64,000 nt of DNA from Hexactinellida sp. DTS-2022. Its lineage: Eukaryota > Porifera > Hexactinellida. The notes under the pieces were generated by a model. That model saw only the letters and a list, made by a program, of their open reading frames with translations, searched no databases and had not been told where the DNA came from. Position 1 is the first letter of the stretch. The number at the start of each line of letters is the position of its first letter. The position numbers and the translations under genes were made by a program. The stretch lies in assembly GCA_028753945.1 (NCBI GenBank), contig JAPNXP010000008.1:248001-312000 (forward strand). The letters are read 5' to 3'. Of the stretch, positions 51,420 through 63,110 are shown piece after piece.

Positions 51420-51690
51420 ATGCTAATTGTAGCTGTGTGTAATTATTTGCAGATATATATATTTTCTTGCATTTATTTTTTAAGTATTAAGTTACTATTA
51501 ACCATAATAATTGAAGAAATTATTATTACCTTCTATAGATAACGTCGATATTCCACCTGAGAATATTCATTCTAAGAAAACAGATTAGGTTTCAATACGT
51601 GCTAAATAGGATGATCTTATAGTATATGAACTTTATATATATTAATTTTATATTTCAGAAAACTATCTCTAAATTTCCAAAGGTTTGCGA

Positions 51691-52920
51691 ATGGCTACTG
51701 CTAATCCTTTGAGAGAAGATAATTACGAGTTAGAATTACATCGAATGGGAGAGAAGATTAGAAATAAATTTGTTGAATTAATTGATTGCTTGAAAGCTAG
51801 AGAAAGTGAGCTGTTGAGAGAGTTGGATAATATTCTAGCTTCTTATCTCTCTTATAGAAGCGAATTGGAGAAAGTAAATGATAAGAAACGAGAAATTGAA
51901 AAGACTAAAGTATACCACCAGAATGAAATTACATCGTCTCATATCAAATCTATTCACGAAAACTTTATTTCGCAATTGAACACAGAGCTCAAAGCAATTG
52001 AGACTCCAATAGAACCTAAAATGGTTACTTTTGAGTGTGACAGCAACAAAATGTTAGCTGAATTGAACAAGTTGGGTAAGTTGGTAGAGAAAGTGAGACC
52101 CGAAATTGACTATAAAAGCAAGAAACAACCTCTTGTGAGTGTTTGTGAGAAAGGAAAGGGAATGGAACAACTTAACAATCCACTAGGAGTAACAGTCGAT
52201 AATAAAACGGGAAATATTTACATAGCAGATCAATGGAATAACTGTGTAAAAGTATTCGATAGTACTTGCAAGTATTTGTTCAAATTTGGAGACAATGAAG
52301 GTGAGGGAAGGATTAACTTACCGAGTGGTGTAGCTATTTGTGGAGATATAATTCTTATTTCTCAAGGTAACAACTGTATTCTCAATTATCAACTCAATGG
52401 GAAGTTTGTTTCTAGAATCGGTAGACTGGGAACAGGAGAGTTAAAATTTAACTTTCCCCTTGGTCTAACTATTGATGAGTCCAATGGAAACATTTATGTT
52501 AGTGATAATCATAATAATCGTATTCAGGTTCTTTCTCAAGATTTTCGTTTTATATCTCAATTTGGAAAAGAAACACTCAAAGACCCTTGTGATGTTAAAC
52601 TTTCCAAAGAATACATTTATGTTCTCGATGAATCTAATCCTTGTCTCCATCTCTACAACTATAATCACATTCTAGTTAAGAGTGTTATATCTCGAGGCAA
52701 AGGAATGGAAGTTATTTATCCATTTTGCTTCTTCGTTGACCAAACTGATTATATTCTAATTTCAGACCGAGATTCAAACTCTATACATATTTTCAATACT
52801 GAATTCAAATTGATTCATAAGTTCTCTGTGTCTCCCGAGCCTATGGGAATTACAATGGACAACAGAAGAAGAATTATAGTCGTGTGTCGAGCTAACAATA
52901 ACTGTCTACAGATATTTTAG
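51691..52920 (+). CDS. Coiled-coil NHL-repeat protein, member c
   Basis: 409 residues. Start chosen at ATG 51691 to match the MATANPLREDNYELEL start of all paralogues. Helical region as in a (RESELLRELDNILASYLSYR), first NHL NPLGVTVDNKTGNIYIADQW, later repeats GLTIDESNGNIYVSDNHNNR and the type-a end DNRRRIIVVCRANNNCLQIF. The middle repeats (INLPSGVAICGDIILISQGN, FVSRIGRLGTGELKFN) are closer to d and e, so the gene is a mosaic. Confidence 0.85.
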   Translation: MATANPLREDNYELELHRMGEKIRNKFVELIDCLKARESELLRELDNILASYLSYRSELEKVNDKKREIEKTKVYHQNEITSSHIKSIHENFISQLNTELKAIETPIEPKMVTFECDSNKMLAELNKLGKLVEKVRPEIDYKSKKQPLVSVCEKGKGMEQLNNPLGVTVDNKTGNIYIADQWNNCVKVFDSTCKYLFKFGDNEGEGRINLPSGVAICGDIILISQGNNCILNYQLNGKFVSRIGRLGTGELKFNFPLGLTIDESNGNIYVSDNHNNRIQVLSQDFRFISQFGKETLKDPCDVKLSKEYIYVLDESNPCLHLYNYNHILVKSVISRGKGMEVIYPFCFFVDQTDYILISDRDSNSIHIFNTEFKLIHKFSVSPEPMGITMDNRRRIIVVCRANNNCLQIF

Positions 52921-53394
52921 TAAACTATATAAACTTCCTATTTCTTGTATTGTTTACTAACTATTCTACTCTTTATTTGTTTCCATTCGTTCTATTATTG
53001 AATTATTTCTAATATTTCTTACAGCTTTGTTTGCTAGTACACAAAATTATGAACCTCAATTATTATCATTTTGCAAACTATTTATTTTTAAATGCCTTAA
53101 TTATCTTAATATCGAGACTAAATGGTAATGGGACTCTATTGCTCTAGTCGCACTAAACTAGAAGGGAATTTTAGAATTTTTTATGATTCAGTGAATCACA
53201 ACTGTGTAATATAATTTACTAAAACTATCTGGATAATCCCTAAGTTAAAAGATATAAGTATATCCCTTTAAATTATATGTTTACAACATCAATCTTTCTA
53301 TTATTGGATTTGCCACTGAAAGAAATGTGAAACAAACAAATATAAATTCAAATGATAATTGACCATTTGTGTTGCCCATTGACCTTTTAATAAC

Positions 53395-54060
53395 GAGCAA
53401 TCCCAACTGGATAAACTATCCAAACCTCCTAATGCCAAACGGCCCAAACCATTTGGCTACGGTAATACCTCCAAAACTCAAACCAGTGTTTTCGGAAGGG
53501 TTCCACTGGGGGAGCGGGCCCCAGTGGGACGAACCAGCATTACCGTCCAAACCAGTATCCCAAGCCAAGCCCACACAAGGGCAACGACAGGAGGGCAACA
53601 ATGCTCCCCGGGGGAGGAAATAACTCCCACGACCTCTTCAAGAGGTTCATGCGCCCACATTGGTGCCCCGAAACAATTAGCTGCTAACCGTCCTAGACCC
53701 GTAATTCTGCACTACGTAAAAGGTGTCCAGTCGGACATCCCCCAGAATCTATAGAATCGACAACTCCGCCTCACAACTGCATATCTACCGCAGAGCAACA
53801 TCTGGCAGCAAGCCAGGAGATCGACCGCCTATTGGTCATGGGAGCCATAGAGAGAGTGGAAAACCATATTTCCTAAATCCCTTCTTTCTCCGGCTCAAGA
53901 GCTCGGACCAATGGAGATTAATACTAAATCTCAAAGCCCTGAACAGAAACATTGTCTGCCAGATTGGTCACTCAAAGTCCTGGAAGAAAAGACACATGAA
54001 ACCCATTGTCATATCTGGTTTATCCGATATCCGATCGCCCAGCGAATTGACTCGTTAGAA
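53395..54060 (+). pseudogene. Retroelement fragment with reverse-transcriptase motif
   Basis: Broken frames. One reads QEIDRLLVMGAIERVEN, the helix that precedes the RT fingers in DIRS/Ty3-type elements. Another, shifted, reads FFLRLKSSDQWRLILNLKALNRN, the RT motif around the conserved Arg and L-N. Upstream is a Pro/Gln-rich gag-like stretch. Higher GC than its surroundings. Several frameshifts and stops; inactive. Confidence 0.7.
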
Positions 54061-54403
54061 TAATAACTTCAACCCTTGCCCAGCTACGAAATTGTTCTGT
54101 GGTGAACTTTGAAGGTCACTCAATGTATAATATAAAGTAACGTTAGTGTACTAAAGGATATTAAAATCAGACGCAACAGTACCTTATTATAGGAAATTAA
54201 CGCGCCATGAAATTAACGCGAATTTCTACTTGATAAATAATAATGATTTCCACAATTTGTGGCTGAATCTTCTTATCTGTAGTATACAGATTAATGTCTA
54301 TAATATAATTATACAGTACTATAAATACATAGTTGAGTCTATTATTGTAATATAAGTTCAATCTATGTTTAGAAACTATCTCTGAATTATCCTAATTTAA
54401 CTA

Positions 54404-55639
54404 ATGGCTACTGCTATTCCTTTGAGAGAAGATAACTACGAACTAGAATTGAATCGAATGAGAGAGAAGATTAAAACTAAGTTTATTGAATTAATTGATT
54501 GCTTGAAAGCTAGAGAAAGTGAGCTGTTGAGAGAGTTGGATAATATTCTAGCTTCTTATCTCTCTTATAGAAGCGAATTGGAGAATGTTAATGTTAAGAT
54601 TTTAGCTCTCGATATATTGAAAACATTTCATCAAAATCAAATTCTAACTTCTCCAATTAAGGCTGTTCACGAGGAAAGTATTGCACGAGTAAACACTGAA
54701 CTAAAAGCTATTGAGACTCCCATAGAACCTAAAATGATTAGTTTCGAGTGTGACAGCAACAAAATGTTAGCTGAATTGAACAAGTTGGGTAAGTTGGTAG
54801 AGAAAGTGAGAAGTGGAATGGACTATAAAAGCAAGAAACAACCTCTTGTGAGTGTTTGTGAGAAAGGAAAGGGAATGGAACAACTTAATAGGCCACTAGG
54901 TGTAACAGTCGATAATAAAACGGGAAATATTTACATAGCAGATCAAGGTAATCACTGTGTGAAAGTTTTCGATAGTATTGGTAAGTATTTGTTCAAATTT
55001 GGAGACGATGAAGGTGAAGGAAAAATGAACAGCCCGAGAGGTGTAGCTATTTGTGGAGATATAATTCTTATTTCTCAAAGTAACCACTGTATTCTCAATT
55101 ATCAACTCAATGGGAAGTTTGTTTCCAGAATCGGTAGACAGGGAACAGGAGAGTTAGAATTTAACTATCCCTTTGGTCTAACGATTGATGAGTCTAATGG
55201 AGACATTTACATTTGTGATAATAATAATAATCGTATTCAGATACTCAAAAGTGATTTCTCTTTCAAGTCTCAGTTTGGAAAAGAAACACTCAAACACCCT
55301 CGTGATGTTAAACTCTCCAAATAATACATTTATGTTCTCGATGAATCTAATCCTTGTCTCCATCTCTACAACTATAATCACATTCTACAGAAGAGTGTTA
55401 TATCTCGAGGCAAAGGCGAAGGAATGGAAGTTAATAATCCTTATTTATTCTTCATCGACCAAACTGATAATATTCTCATTTCAGATATTAGCTCTCACTC
55501 TATTCCTATTTTCAGCCCTCAATTCCAGAAGATTTATACAATATCTACCTCTAACAATCCTACAGGTATTGCAGTGGATAAAGAAGGAAGAGTCATTGTA
55601 GTTACTCAAGCTGCTAAGAACTGTCTACAGATATTTTGA
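54404..55639 (+). pseudogene. Coiled-coil NHL-repeat protein, member d, one nonsense codon
   Basis: A 412-codon frame matching member e throughout, but TAA at 55322-55324 stands where paralogues have GAA (KLSK-E-YIYVL). The frame continues open to TGA at 55637-55639, including a six-base in-frame insertion (RGKGEGMEV). The product would stop after 306 residues, losing the last two NHL repeats. No other damage is seen, so the mutation is young, is an assembly error, or the short form is used. Its coiled-coil segment (HQNQILTSPIKAVHEESIAR) differs from all others. Confidence 0.8.
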
Positions 55640-57180
55640 TTCCTTCTTTTCTTCCTTTCTATTAACTGAATTGAATTATTTAGCTTGTAGTTCTATCTAT
55701 TCTATACATGTTATACTGTGAAGTTTTCCTTTAGTCTAATCCCTTTCTGCTTGTTTGAATTGGTTTCTACATATGCTTTACTGATTTTAGTCGCATTGAT
55801 ATTTAATCGTGAATATTCTTTTGGGTACAATTTATTTTTGACAATTTTATAAAAAGTTCCTCCATTTTTACACTACAATTGTGTTTAGATTTACTAATTA
55901 AGTTTGCAATATTCCATTGTCTATACATACTACGTTTATAATAATTATATGATAAAATTAAAAAACTAGTAAAGTTTTTTCAAAATTTCCAAATATTCCC
56001 TAAACTTTTAATGACACTCAAAAGTCTCAAATAGTAAAATAGATCTTTCCGAATCTACTCATCTTATAAATTAATTCCAATTCACCTCAAGTTTTGTCGA
56101 AAATTCCACATTTACTCAAGTTTTCAATAAATTGATTAATATTAAATCTCGATTGTTGTTTGTTTGTGTGTGTGTGTGTGTGTGTGTTTGTTTGTCCGGA
56201 TTGTATTAAAGTGATGGGGGAATAGAAACCGCAATTAATATTGGGATATAAACTAACTTTCAAATGTTATAATAGGTAAACAAATGTTATAATAGGTAAA
56301 CAAGTATGCTGAATACGAATTTCGCATTTATAAATTACTCATATTAATATTTGTTGTTGTTGTTTACACAAAATAGGTAAACAAATTAATGAAAATTCAA
56401 AATCAACCTAGAAGTTAGCTTTCAACGGGTATTATAGGTAAACAAGTATGCTAAACACGAATTTCGCGTTTAAAAATTTCTAAACAGATGATATGAGATT
56501 TGATACCAAGGTCGGGGTCAATTATAATTTTCAATTACAATTACGCTATCCTTATAATTTCAACTACAATTACAATTATAGGGATTTGTGTTTTTCAATC
56601 ACAATTGCAACTACAATTATGTCAAAAACTTATTAATTACACTAGAATTAATTAACAATATAATTGAACCCAACCCTGTATGATACTATAGATAGTTTGA
56701 TTAATTAGAATGTAAAATTGTGTAGTTAACCAATGAGAATTTTCTACTTCTAACTATCTCTATATTAAAAGCGCAATTGTTGTGTGTGTGTGTGTGTGTT
56801 TGTTTGTTTGTTTGTCCAGAATTAATTGGAAAGACTACGAGTCCCAGAAAGCTGAAAATTTGTATACAGGGGTAATTTTGTAATGCGACAACGATCTATT
56901 GGTTTTTGAAGAGAAATATTCACAATTGAAGGTGACAAAATTTGTTAGCCAATTAAATTCAAGGGTTTATAGTATGGATTAGCAGATTCATCAATTAGTA
57001 TAAATAGATTGTGCATAATAGAAATATTTTCTGAGGCTCCAATTTGATTGATTGAAAATAAATTCGTTTAACCAATCAATCATTTGTCTATTCTATTGCC
57101 TGTTTTTCTTTTAGTATTATTTTGATTCGAGCTTTCTTATCGTGCAACTGAAATTTATTGAGCTATTAAAACTCAGTATT
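55640..57180. other. Intergenic with microsatellites and dispersed repeats
   Basis: Has a (TG)n/TTTG tract at 56158-56195 and another at about 56783-56813, each followed by a GTCC(A/G)GA-type sequence, and a repeat with AGGTAAACAAGTATGC at 56280-56480 that recurs at 34980-35130. Member d 3' flank covers 55640-55930. No gene. Confidence 0.6.
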
Positions 57181-57330
57181 AATGTGATTGCTTTTGGGGA
57201 GGGAAAGGCCGCGAAGCGGCCGTTAATTGTATCGCGTAGTGCCTAATACGAACGAACAAAAGTCGCTTCGCGACTCTTGTGAGAGAGTGATCCGTCGCGA
57301 AGCGACCGAGACCGAAGGGCTCGTTGATTA
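56744..57330. mobile_element. Non-autonomous element with GC-rich hairpin end
   Basis: Left part CTCTATATTAAAAGCGCAAT followed by TG/TTTG repeats; right part with GGCCGCGAAGCGGCC and GTCGCTTCGCGAC palindromes, ending CGACCGAGACCGAAGGGCTC. The right end recurs at 35215-35325. Helitron-like structure is possible, but no CTRR end was confirmed. Confidence 0.45.
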
Positions 57331-57379
57331 ATACACAGCAATCAATGCATGAGTGTTTTAATTAGAATCTATGGCAGTT

Positions 57380-58025
57380 GACACGAGTATGGCCCCCCTG
57401 GTGCCCGGGCCGCGGACCCCTACGCGCTCTATCCGGAGCTGAGCTATGAGCCCAGCTGCGAGCACAGGGGTTCCTCTGGCGGGCGGGCTACCAGCGGGCC
57501 TCGGACTCAGGGGGCAGGTACACCTCCGAGTACCAGCGGCAGTTCCAGCCCATCAACGCGGAGGGACAGAAGGAATTAGATAACTCTAGAAAGGAGACAC
57601 GGGAGCGTGCCCCTGTAGCGGACATGAGGGAGATGTTGAGAGTGACCAGTGGATACATTAGGCGGACAGAAGCGGTCTGCTAAGAAGAGCGAGAAGAGAA
57701 CTGCCAAGCGTCCGAGGAAATACCGGGCCGCTCCCTTCCCCCACTCCGAGTACTACCAGGCTCAGTTCCATGCCTGGGACCGTCTCATGAAGCAGAAAGA
57801 GAACGCCAGCTGTTTCCCTGTCCGAGAAATACATAAACAGACCCCTCCCCCTGACCATAGCGGTCCCGCTGGAGCAGCGAGACAGTTCCAACTTATCGCT
57901 CCCGACCTCTGACGTCACGGAGAGCCCCAGTCCCTGGTACCAGATGCACGCAGGTCTGTCTGTCGGCCCCGCGCGATCAGAAGTCAGCTGTCGACCAGCT
58001 GGGCGGGTCCCTCACTAAACAGAGT
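57380..58025 (+). pseudogene. GC-rich gene fragment with SEYxxQF repeats, possibly MDM1-like
   Basis: GC is clearly higher here than in the surrounding AT-rich DNA. Frames carry QGFLWRAGYQRASDSGGRYT with SEYQRQFQP, and HSEYYQAQFHAWDRLMKQKE. The SEY-x-x-x-F-x-W pattern is that of the repeats in the centriolar microtubule protein MDM1. Frames are interrupted by stops and shifts. The match rests on a short motif, so the identity is tentative. Confidence 0.4.
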
Positions 58026-58189
58026 CCGCCCTAATTTATCTGTAAAAGTTAATATATTTTGAGAATTGACTCTAAATTGGTTGGCACAACTTTCGACATT
58101 CTTAAAAATAGCGTTGAAATTTGTAAACGAGGTTTCCAGTGCTTCCAAACGTTCACGCATTCGAGACTCAAGCCTACACTTTACATTAT

Positions 58190-58221
58190 CTTAGCACTAA
58201 GTTTTAGAACTTAGTGCTAAG
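58190..58221. repeat. Perfect hairpin at the CDC27 fragment boundary
   Basis: 14-nt arms CTTAGCACTAAGTT and its exact complement around TTAG. It supplies the last five residues and the stop of the CDC27-like frame, so the homology break falls at this palindrome. Confidence 0.85.
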
Positions 58222-58632
58222 ACTCAGTTGGAAGAACTCCTGCGACTCCTCGCTGAGATTGCTGCGGCGCAGGGACTCCGCTACCAGCCAGTAGGCTACG
58301 CCCGTGTCCGTCTGGTAGAAACCCGGGATCTCGTCAGGAGACAGACCCGTGTTATCCGGGAGGATGTGTTGCACCTTGGGGTACTCCTTCTGCTCCAGGT
58401 AGCAGCGAGCCAGCAGCAGTCGGCACTTAGGGGTGGGGCGAACGACTTTCTCGAGGCAATGCATAGCGCGTGTTAACTGTCCGTCTCGGTAATAGGAGGT
58501 GGCCAGAAGGAAGGCGCTCTCCTCCGAGGCGACCTCTGCGTAGAGGCGCTCCGATTGAAACACTGCATCCTCTATGCAGTAGTTCTCTAGGAGATGCCAT
58601 ATAGCGGCTGATAAAGGATAACCTGATGGCAT
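58204..58632 (-). pseudogene. CDC27: CDC27 (APC3) N-terminal fragment
   Basis: 142 codons in a GC-rich block, reading SAAIWHLLENYCIEDAVFQS, ERLYAEVASEESAFLLATSY and CLEKVVRPTPKCRLLLARCY, collinear with human CDC27 residues about 8-130 (QAAIWQALNHYAYRDAVFLA, ERLYAEVHSEEALFLLATCY). CDC27 is a TPR subunit of the anaphase-promoting complex and has over 800 residues in full. Nothing resembling the remaining TPRs follows; the frame ends in a hairpin. It is either a captured or duplicated gene fragment or a first exon whose downstream exons lie at lower coordinates; none were found there. Confidence 0.75.
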
Positions 58633-58918
58633 GCGTATGTGGGAAATACACAGGGGTGCAACAAAGAGAAAGTCGTAATAGTGAGAAATAATGAGAATGT
58701 CGTAAAATCTATGCGGTAAGAGGCAGGGTGTATTTGACGGGGGCTCCAGGGATTGACCGGAGAGTTTTTAGAGCCGTGCGACGCCCGTGTATAACTAATA
58801 ATCATAGATACAGAGATATACATTTGCCATTATACGTAATATATCAGGTTAATAACAAATTTTTTTAGTACATTATTAAAATTGTAAACCTAGAGTAGTT
58901 CTTGCAGTTGGAATTGGA

Positions 58919-59579
58919 GCCAATCCAATCCAATCGATGTGAATTTTGGCAATCAACATCGATAACCTATCCAATCGATGATATGATCTGAGAATCCAAT
59001 CCAATTGATAATCGATAATCGTTACAAATCATCGATTATTTATCGATTATATATTGATTTTATATCGATTATTTATTGATTTTCAATCGATTATTTATCG
59101 ATTATCCATCGATTGTTGTATAAATATTTTAATTTATACTATATAACTTTAGGGTTCTTTAACTTGTCTCCATGAGTAAGAAATATGTACACTACCCGGC
59201 CAAAAGTATTTGAACAACAATATTATGAATTTATACATTTAAGCTTTTAGCAGCATAATAACATTCAATATGGCTGTTTACATAAAACGATACATGCAAA
59301 GTATAAGCAAATTGCAAATTTTTGAATTTAAATTTTTATGGAGGTGTTTAATTCATTAGCTATAATTTTGTAATGTTATTTCATACTTATTCGTCAAAAC
59401 AAACAAATAGAATAATATTTTTCGCTTTACACGTAAATCGAAAAAATTCGGGGAAAAATCGATAATCGATATAAATTCATATAATCCGTAGATAATTATC
59501 CAATCGATGAATACTTTGGGCAATCCAATCGATAATCCAATCGATAATTGATAAGTTCTCTCGATTGGATTGGATTGGC
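58919..59579. mobile_element. 661-bp TIR element with ATCGAT-rich subterminal repeats
   Basis: Ends GCCAATCCAATCCAATCGA and its exact inverse. The empty site is seen at 44810-44822 (GGAATTGGTAGGATTTAG), so it inserted into the copied 5' flank. The interior holds many TTATCGATTATTTATCGATT-type repeats, a sequence resembling a Tc1/mariner end (CACTACCCGGCCAAAAGTAT at about 59189) and no coding frame. Confidence 0.75.
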
Positions 59580-59881
59580 AACCCTGGGATTTAGAAAGTA
59601 GATCAGCTCACGGATATATATTTTGTTTATTTTTTTCCCTACCATCATATTATGATTGGGTACCTATAATTACTTTGTTCCTACATGACTAATTTATTTT
59701 AATTTATATGACCACGAAGCTGTTTGTTATACAAATATAATATTACATTAATATTATATTTCACCTATCACACTGATCAATAGGGAGTTTAATGTCTATA
59801 ATATTATTATATACAGTACTACATTGTATATAATTTCAATCTATGTTTAGAAACTATCTCTGAATTATCCTAATTTGACTA

Positions 59882-61111
59882 ATGGCTACTGCTATTCCTT
59901 TGAGAGAAGATAACTACGAGTTAGAATTGAGTCAAATAAAAGAGAAAATTAAAACTAAGTTTATTGAATTAACTGATTGCTTGAAAGCTAGAGAAAGTGA
60001 GCTGTTGAGAGAGTTGGATAATATTCTAGCTTCTTATCTCTCTTATAGAAGCGAATTGGAGAATGTTAATGAAAAGATTTTAGCTCTCGATATATTGAAA
60101 ACATTTCATCAAAATCAAATTCCAACTTCTCCAATTAAGTCTATTAATGAAAACATTATTTCACAATTGAACACAGAACTCAAAGCAATTAAGACCCCCA
60201 TAGAACCTAAAATTATTACTTTTGAGTGTGACAGCAACAAAATGTTAGCTGAATTGAACAAGTTGGGTAAATTGGTAGAGAAAGTGAGACCCGAAATTGA
60301 CTATAAAAGCAAGAAACAACTTCTAGTGAGTGTTTGTGAGAAAGGAAAGGGAATGGAACAACTTGATAGGCCACTAGGTGTAACTGTTGATAATAAAACA
60401 GGAAATATTTACATAGCAGATCGAGGTAATAACTGTGTAAAAGTATTCGATAGTACTGGCAAGTATTTGTTAAAATTTGGAGACAATGAAGATGAAGGAA
60501 AGATGTACAGCCCGAAAGGTGTAGCTATTTGTGGAGATTTAATTCTTATTTCTCTAGGTAACCACTGTATTCTCAATTATCAACTCAATGGGAAGTTTGT
60601 TTCTAGAATCGGTAGACAGGGAATAGGAGAGTTAGAATTTAACAATCCCTATGGTATAACGATTGATGAGTCTAATGGAGACATTTACATTTGCGATTTG
60701 AATAATAATCGTATTCAGACACTCAATAGAGATTTCTCTTTCAATTCTCAGTTTGGAAAAGAAACACTCAAACACCCTCGTGATGTTAAACTCTCCAAAG
60801 AATACATTTATGTTCTTGATGTATCTAATCCTTGTCTCCATCTCTACAACTATAATCACATTCTACAGAATAGTGTTATATCTCGAGGCGAAGGAATGGA
60901 AGTTATTAATCCTTGGTTCTTCTTCATTGACCAAACTTATAATATTCTCATTTCAGATCGTAGCTCTAACTCTATTCATATTTTCAGCCCTCAATTCCAG
61001 AAGATTCATACAATATCTACCTCTAACAATCCTACAGGTATTACAGTGGATAAAGAAGGAAGAGTCATTGTAGTTACTCAAGCTTTTAAGAACTGTCTAC
61101 AGATATTTTGA
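59882..61111 (+). CDS. Coiled-coil NHL-repeat protein, member e
   Basis: 409 residues. Start MATAIPLREDNYELEL; coiled-coil middle of the ILALDILKTFHQNQIPTSPI type shared with d. NHL repeats include RPLGVTVDNKTGNIYIADRG, VKVFDSTGKYLLKFGDNEDE and GITIDESNGDIYICDLNNNR. The C-terminus is the second family type (SPQFQKIHTISTSNNPTGIT, EGRVIVVTQAFKNCLQIF) with UGA stop. Leader acceptor is TATGTTTAG rather than TTTCAG (59838-59850). Confidence 0.85.
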   Translation: MATAIPLREDNYELELSQIKEKIKTKFIELTDCLKARESELLRELDNILASYLSYRSELENVNEKILALDILKTFHQNQIPTSPIKSINENIISQLNTELKAIKTPIEPKIITFECDSNKMLAELNKLGKLVEKVRPEIDYKSKKQLLVSVCEKGKGMEQLDRPLGVTVDNKTGNIYIADRGNNCVKVFDSTGKYLLKFGDNEDEGKMYSPKGVAICGDLILISLGNHCILNYQLNGKFVSRIGRQGIGELEFNNPYGITIDESNGDIYICDLNNNRIQTLNRDFSFNSQFGKETLKHPRDVKLSKEYIYVLDVSNPCLHLYNYNHILQNSVISRGEGMEVINPWFFFIDQTYNILISDRSSNSIHIFSPQFQKIHTISTSNNPTGITVDKEGRVIVVTQAFKNCLQIF

Positions 61112-62324
61112 TTCCTTCTTTTCTTCCTTTCTATTAACTGAATTGAATTCTTTAGCTTGTAGTTCTATCTATTTTCTACATGTTATACTGTGAAGTTTTC
61201 CTTTAGTCTAATCCCTTTCTGCGTGTTTGAATTGGTTTCTACATATGCTTTTACTGATTTTAGTCGCATTGATATTTAATCGTGTATAATCTTTTGGGTA
61301 TAATTTATTTTTGACAATGGGCAAAATAGTTTCTCCATTATTACACTACACTGTGTTTAGATTTTTAGTGTGCTTCTTCTAGTAAAAACGTTATAGTAGG
61401 GTCCTACTATAATTTTATACTAAAAGTATTGAATTTACCTCTGTCGGACTTCCGGCCGGCCGTACGCGATGGCCTGACTAAACAATTGGCGATAGAGATT
61501 TAAAATTTGGACAGGAGATATAGAATTTCCTGGAGTTGATCACCTCGAAGCCCGATTTCTCAATTTCGCTTTTGTTCGTCAGTTATATCGAAATTCGTGT
61601 TCTGGTCCAGTGACTCTTTAATAATTTGAATTAGCATTGAAATTATAGAGGTTGTATTCCCCTAAGGATGTTCTTTCTATATATCATTTTAAAATTATTA
61701 GGTCGCTAATCAATTCTACGTTTTATTAACGATTATTTACATAAATCAGCCATCTTCTCCATATTGTAATTACACTTTCTTTACTATTAAATCCTTCCTT
61801 GTATCTACAATGCAATACTATTCAAGGTTTCAAAATTAACCAGAAGAAGCACACTCCCATCCCGTTTGTGAGGGGTTTTTAAATATCTATTTTTAATATC
61901 TAAACATTCTGTAACACAAGACGATATGCAAAATACGTATCTATGATGCTAGTCAATCAATTAATTTTGATAGATTTCTAATACCAAAGAAATTACCTCT
62001 ACTGTTTCTGGTAAATTGGTTTCTCATAGGATGATTATGTTCCTTGCATCAATCTAGTTTTCTATGCGCATAACCATGACGATAATCATAAGTAATTCGT
62101 ACTATAACTTGACAAACATCGAAATTCCAAATGGGTCATGGGTCACAGAGCCGTGACCCATCGACCCATGGTATTATTGGTATATTCTGCAGTAGACCCT
62201 CACGCGTTTGGAAATACCTCTTATTAACTTTGCGTTCTCCTTTCATGTTGTCAGCATAATCACCATACTGGTCTCAGCTTGGCATTTCATTTGTAGAAAA
62301 CATTGAACAAAATCAATCCAACAG
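61112..62324. other. 3' flank of member e and spacer
   Basis: 61112-61370 matches the 3' flank of member d. The sequence CAGAAGAAGCACACTCCCAT at about 61842 matches 47841-47860. Otherwise AT-rich with no gene. Confidence 0.55.
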
Positions 62325-63110
62325 AATCTATTGGAACAAACAGAAGCACAAATAAGCCCGATTTCTATTACTATTGAACCGAAAATGGTTAGTTTTGAAT
62401 GCGAAAGTAGTAAAATAATGGAAGAATTAAGTGAACTAGGCAAACTCATTGAAAAAGTAGTTGCTATTGATTATAGTTTCAAACTATAACCGTTTCTAAG
62501 TAAGTGTGAAATTGGGAAAGGAAAAGAACAACTATGTAGTTCTCATGGTATCTCTGTTGATAAAGTTAATGGAAACATTTACATTGCGGACCAATTAAAT
62601 TTCTTTATTAAAGTTTTTGATAAATTTTGTGAGTTTAAATTTAAGACTGGTGATATAGAAGGTGATTGAAAGATGAGTTATCCAAGAGGAATAGCTATTT
62701 ACGGCAATCGTATAGTTATAACGCAAAACTTTTGTTTGGAAAACCTAACTTGATTTAGTTTATGATATTGAAGGGAAATTTCTGTTTAACTTTGGTAGAA
62801 ATGGAAAAGGCGAGAGTGAATATAATTTTCCTTCCGGAATAGAATTTGATGAGACAAATGGAGATATTTACGTTTGTGACTGCAATAATACTCGTGTGAA
62901 AGTACTCGCGAATGATTACACATTTAAATCACAATTTGGTAATTCATATCTAATTTCACCTCGTGACGTTAAATTGTCAAAAGATTCTATTTATGTTCTA
63001 GATGTCTCAAATCCATGTGTCCATCTATTCGACTGCAACTACCAACTACAAACAAATGTTCTTTCAAGAGGACCTGGAATGCAAATAATCGATTCATTCT
63101 GTTTCTACTA
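62325..63110 (+). pseudogene. Decayed coiled-coil NHL gene, member f
   Basis: Readable pieces in order: IEPKMVSFECESSKIMEELS, HGISVDKVNGNIYIADQLN, YNFPSGIEFDETNGDIYVCD, DYTFKSQFGNSYLISPRDVK and IYVLDVSNPCVHLFD. Several stops and frameshifts interrupt them. The N-terminal coiled coil and the last repeat are missing. More diverged from a-e than they are from each other, so an older copy. Confidence 0.85.

Noticed and set aside
57658-57918. 86-residue frame on the minus strand in the GC-rich island
   Set aside because: Long antisense frames are expected in GC-rich DNA; the plus strand has the SEYxxQF pattern.
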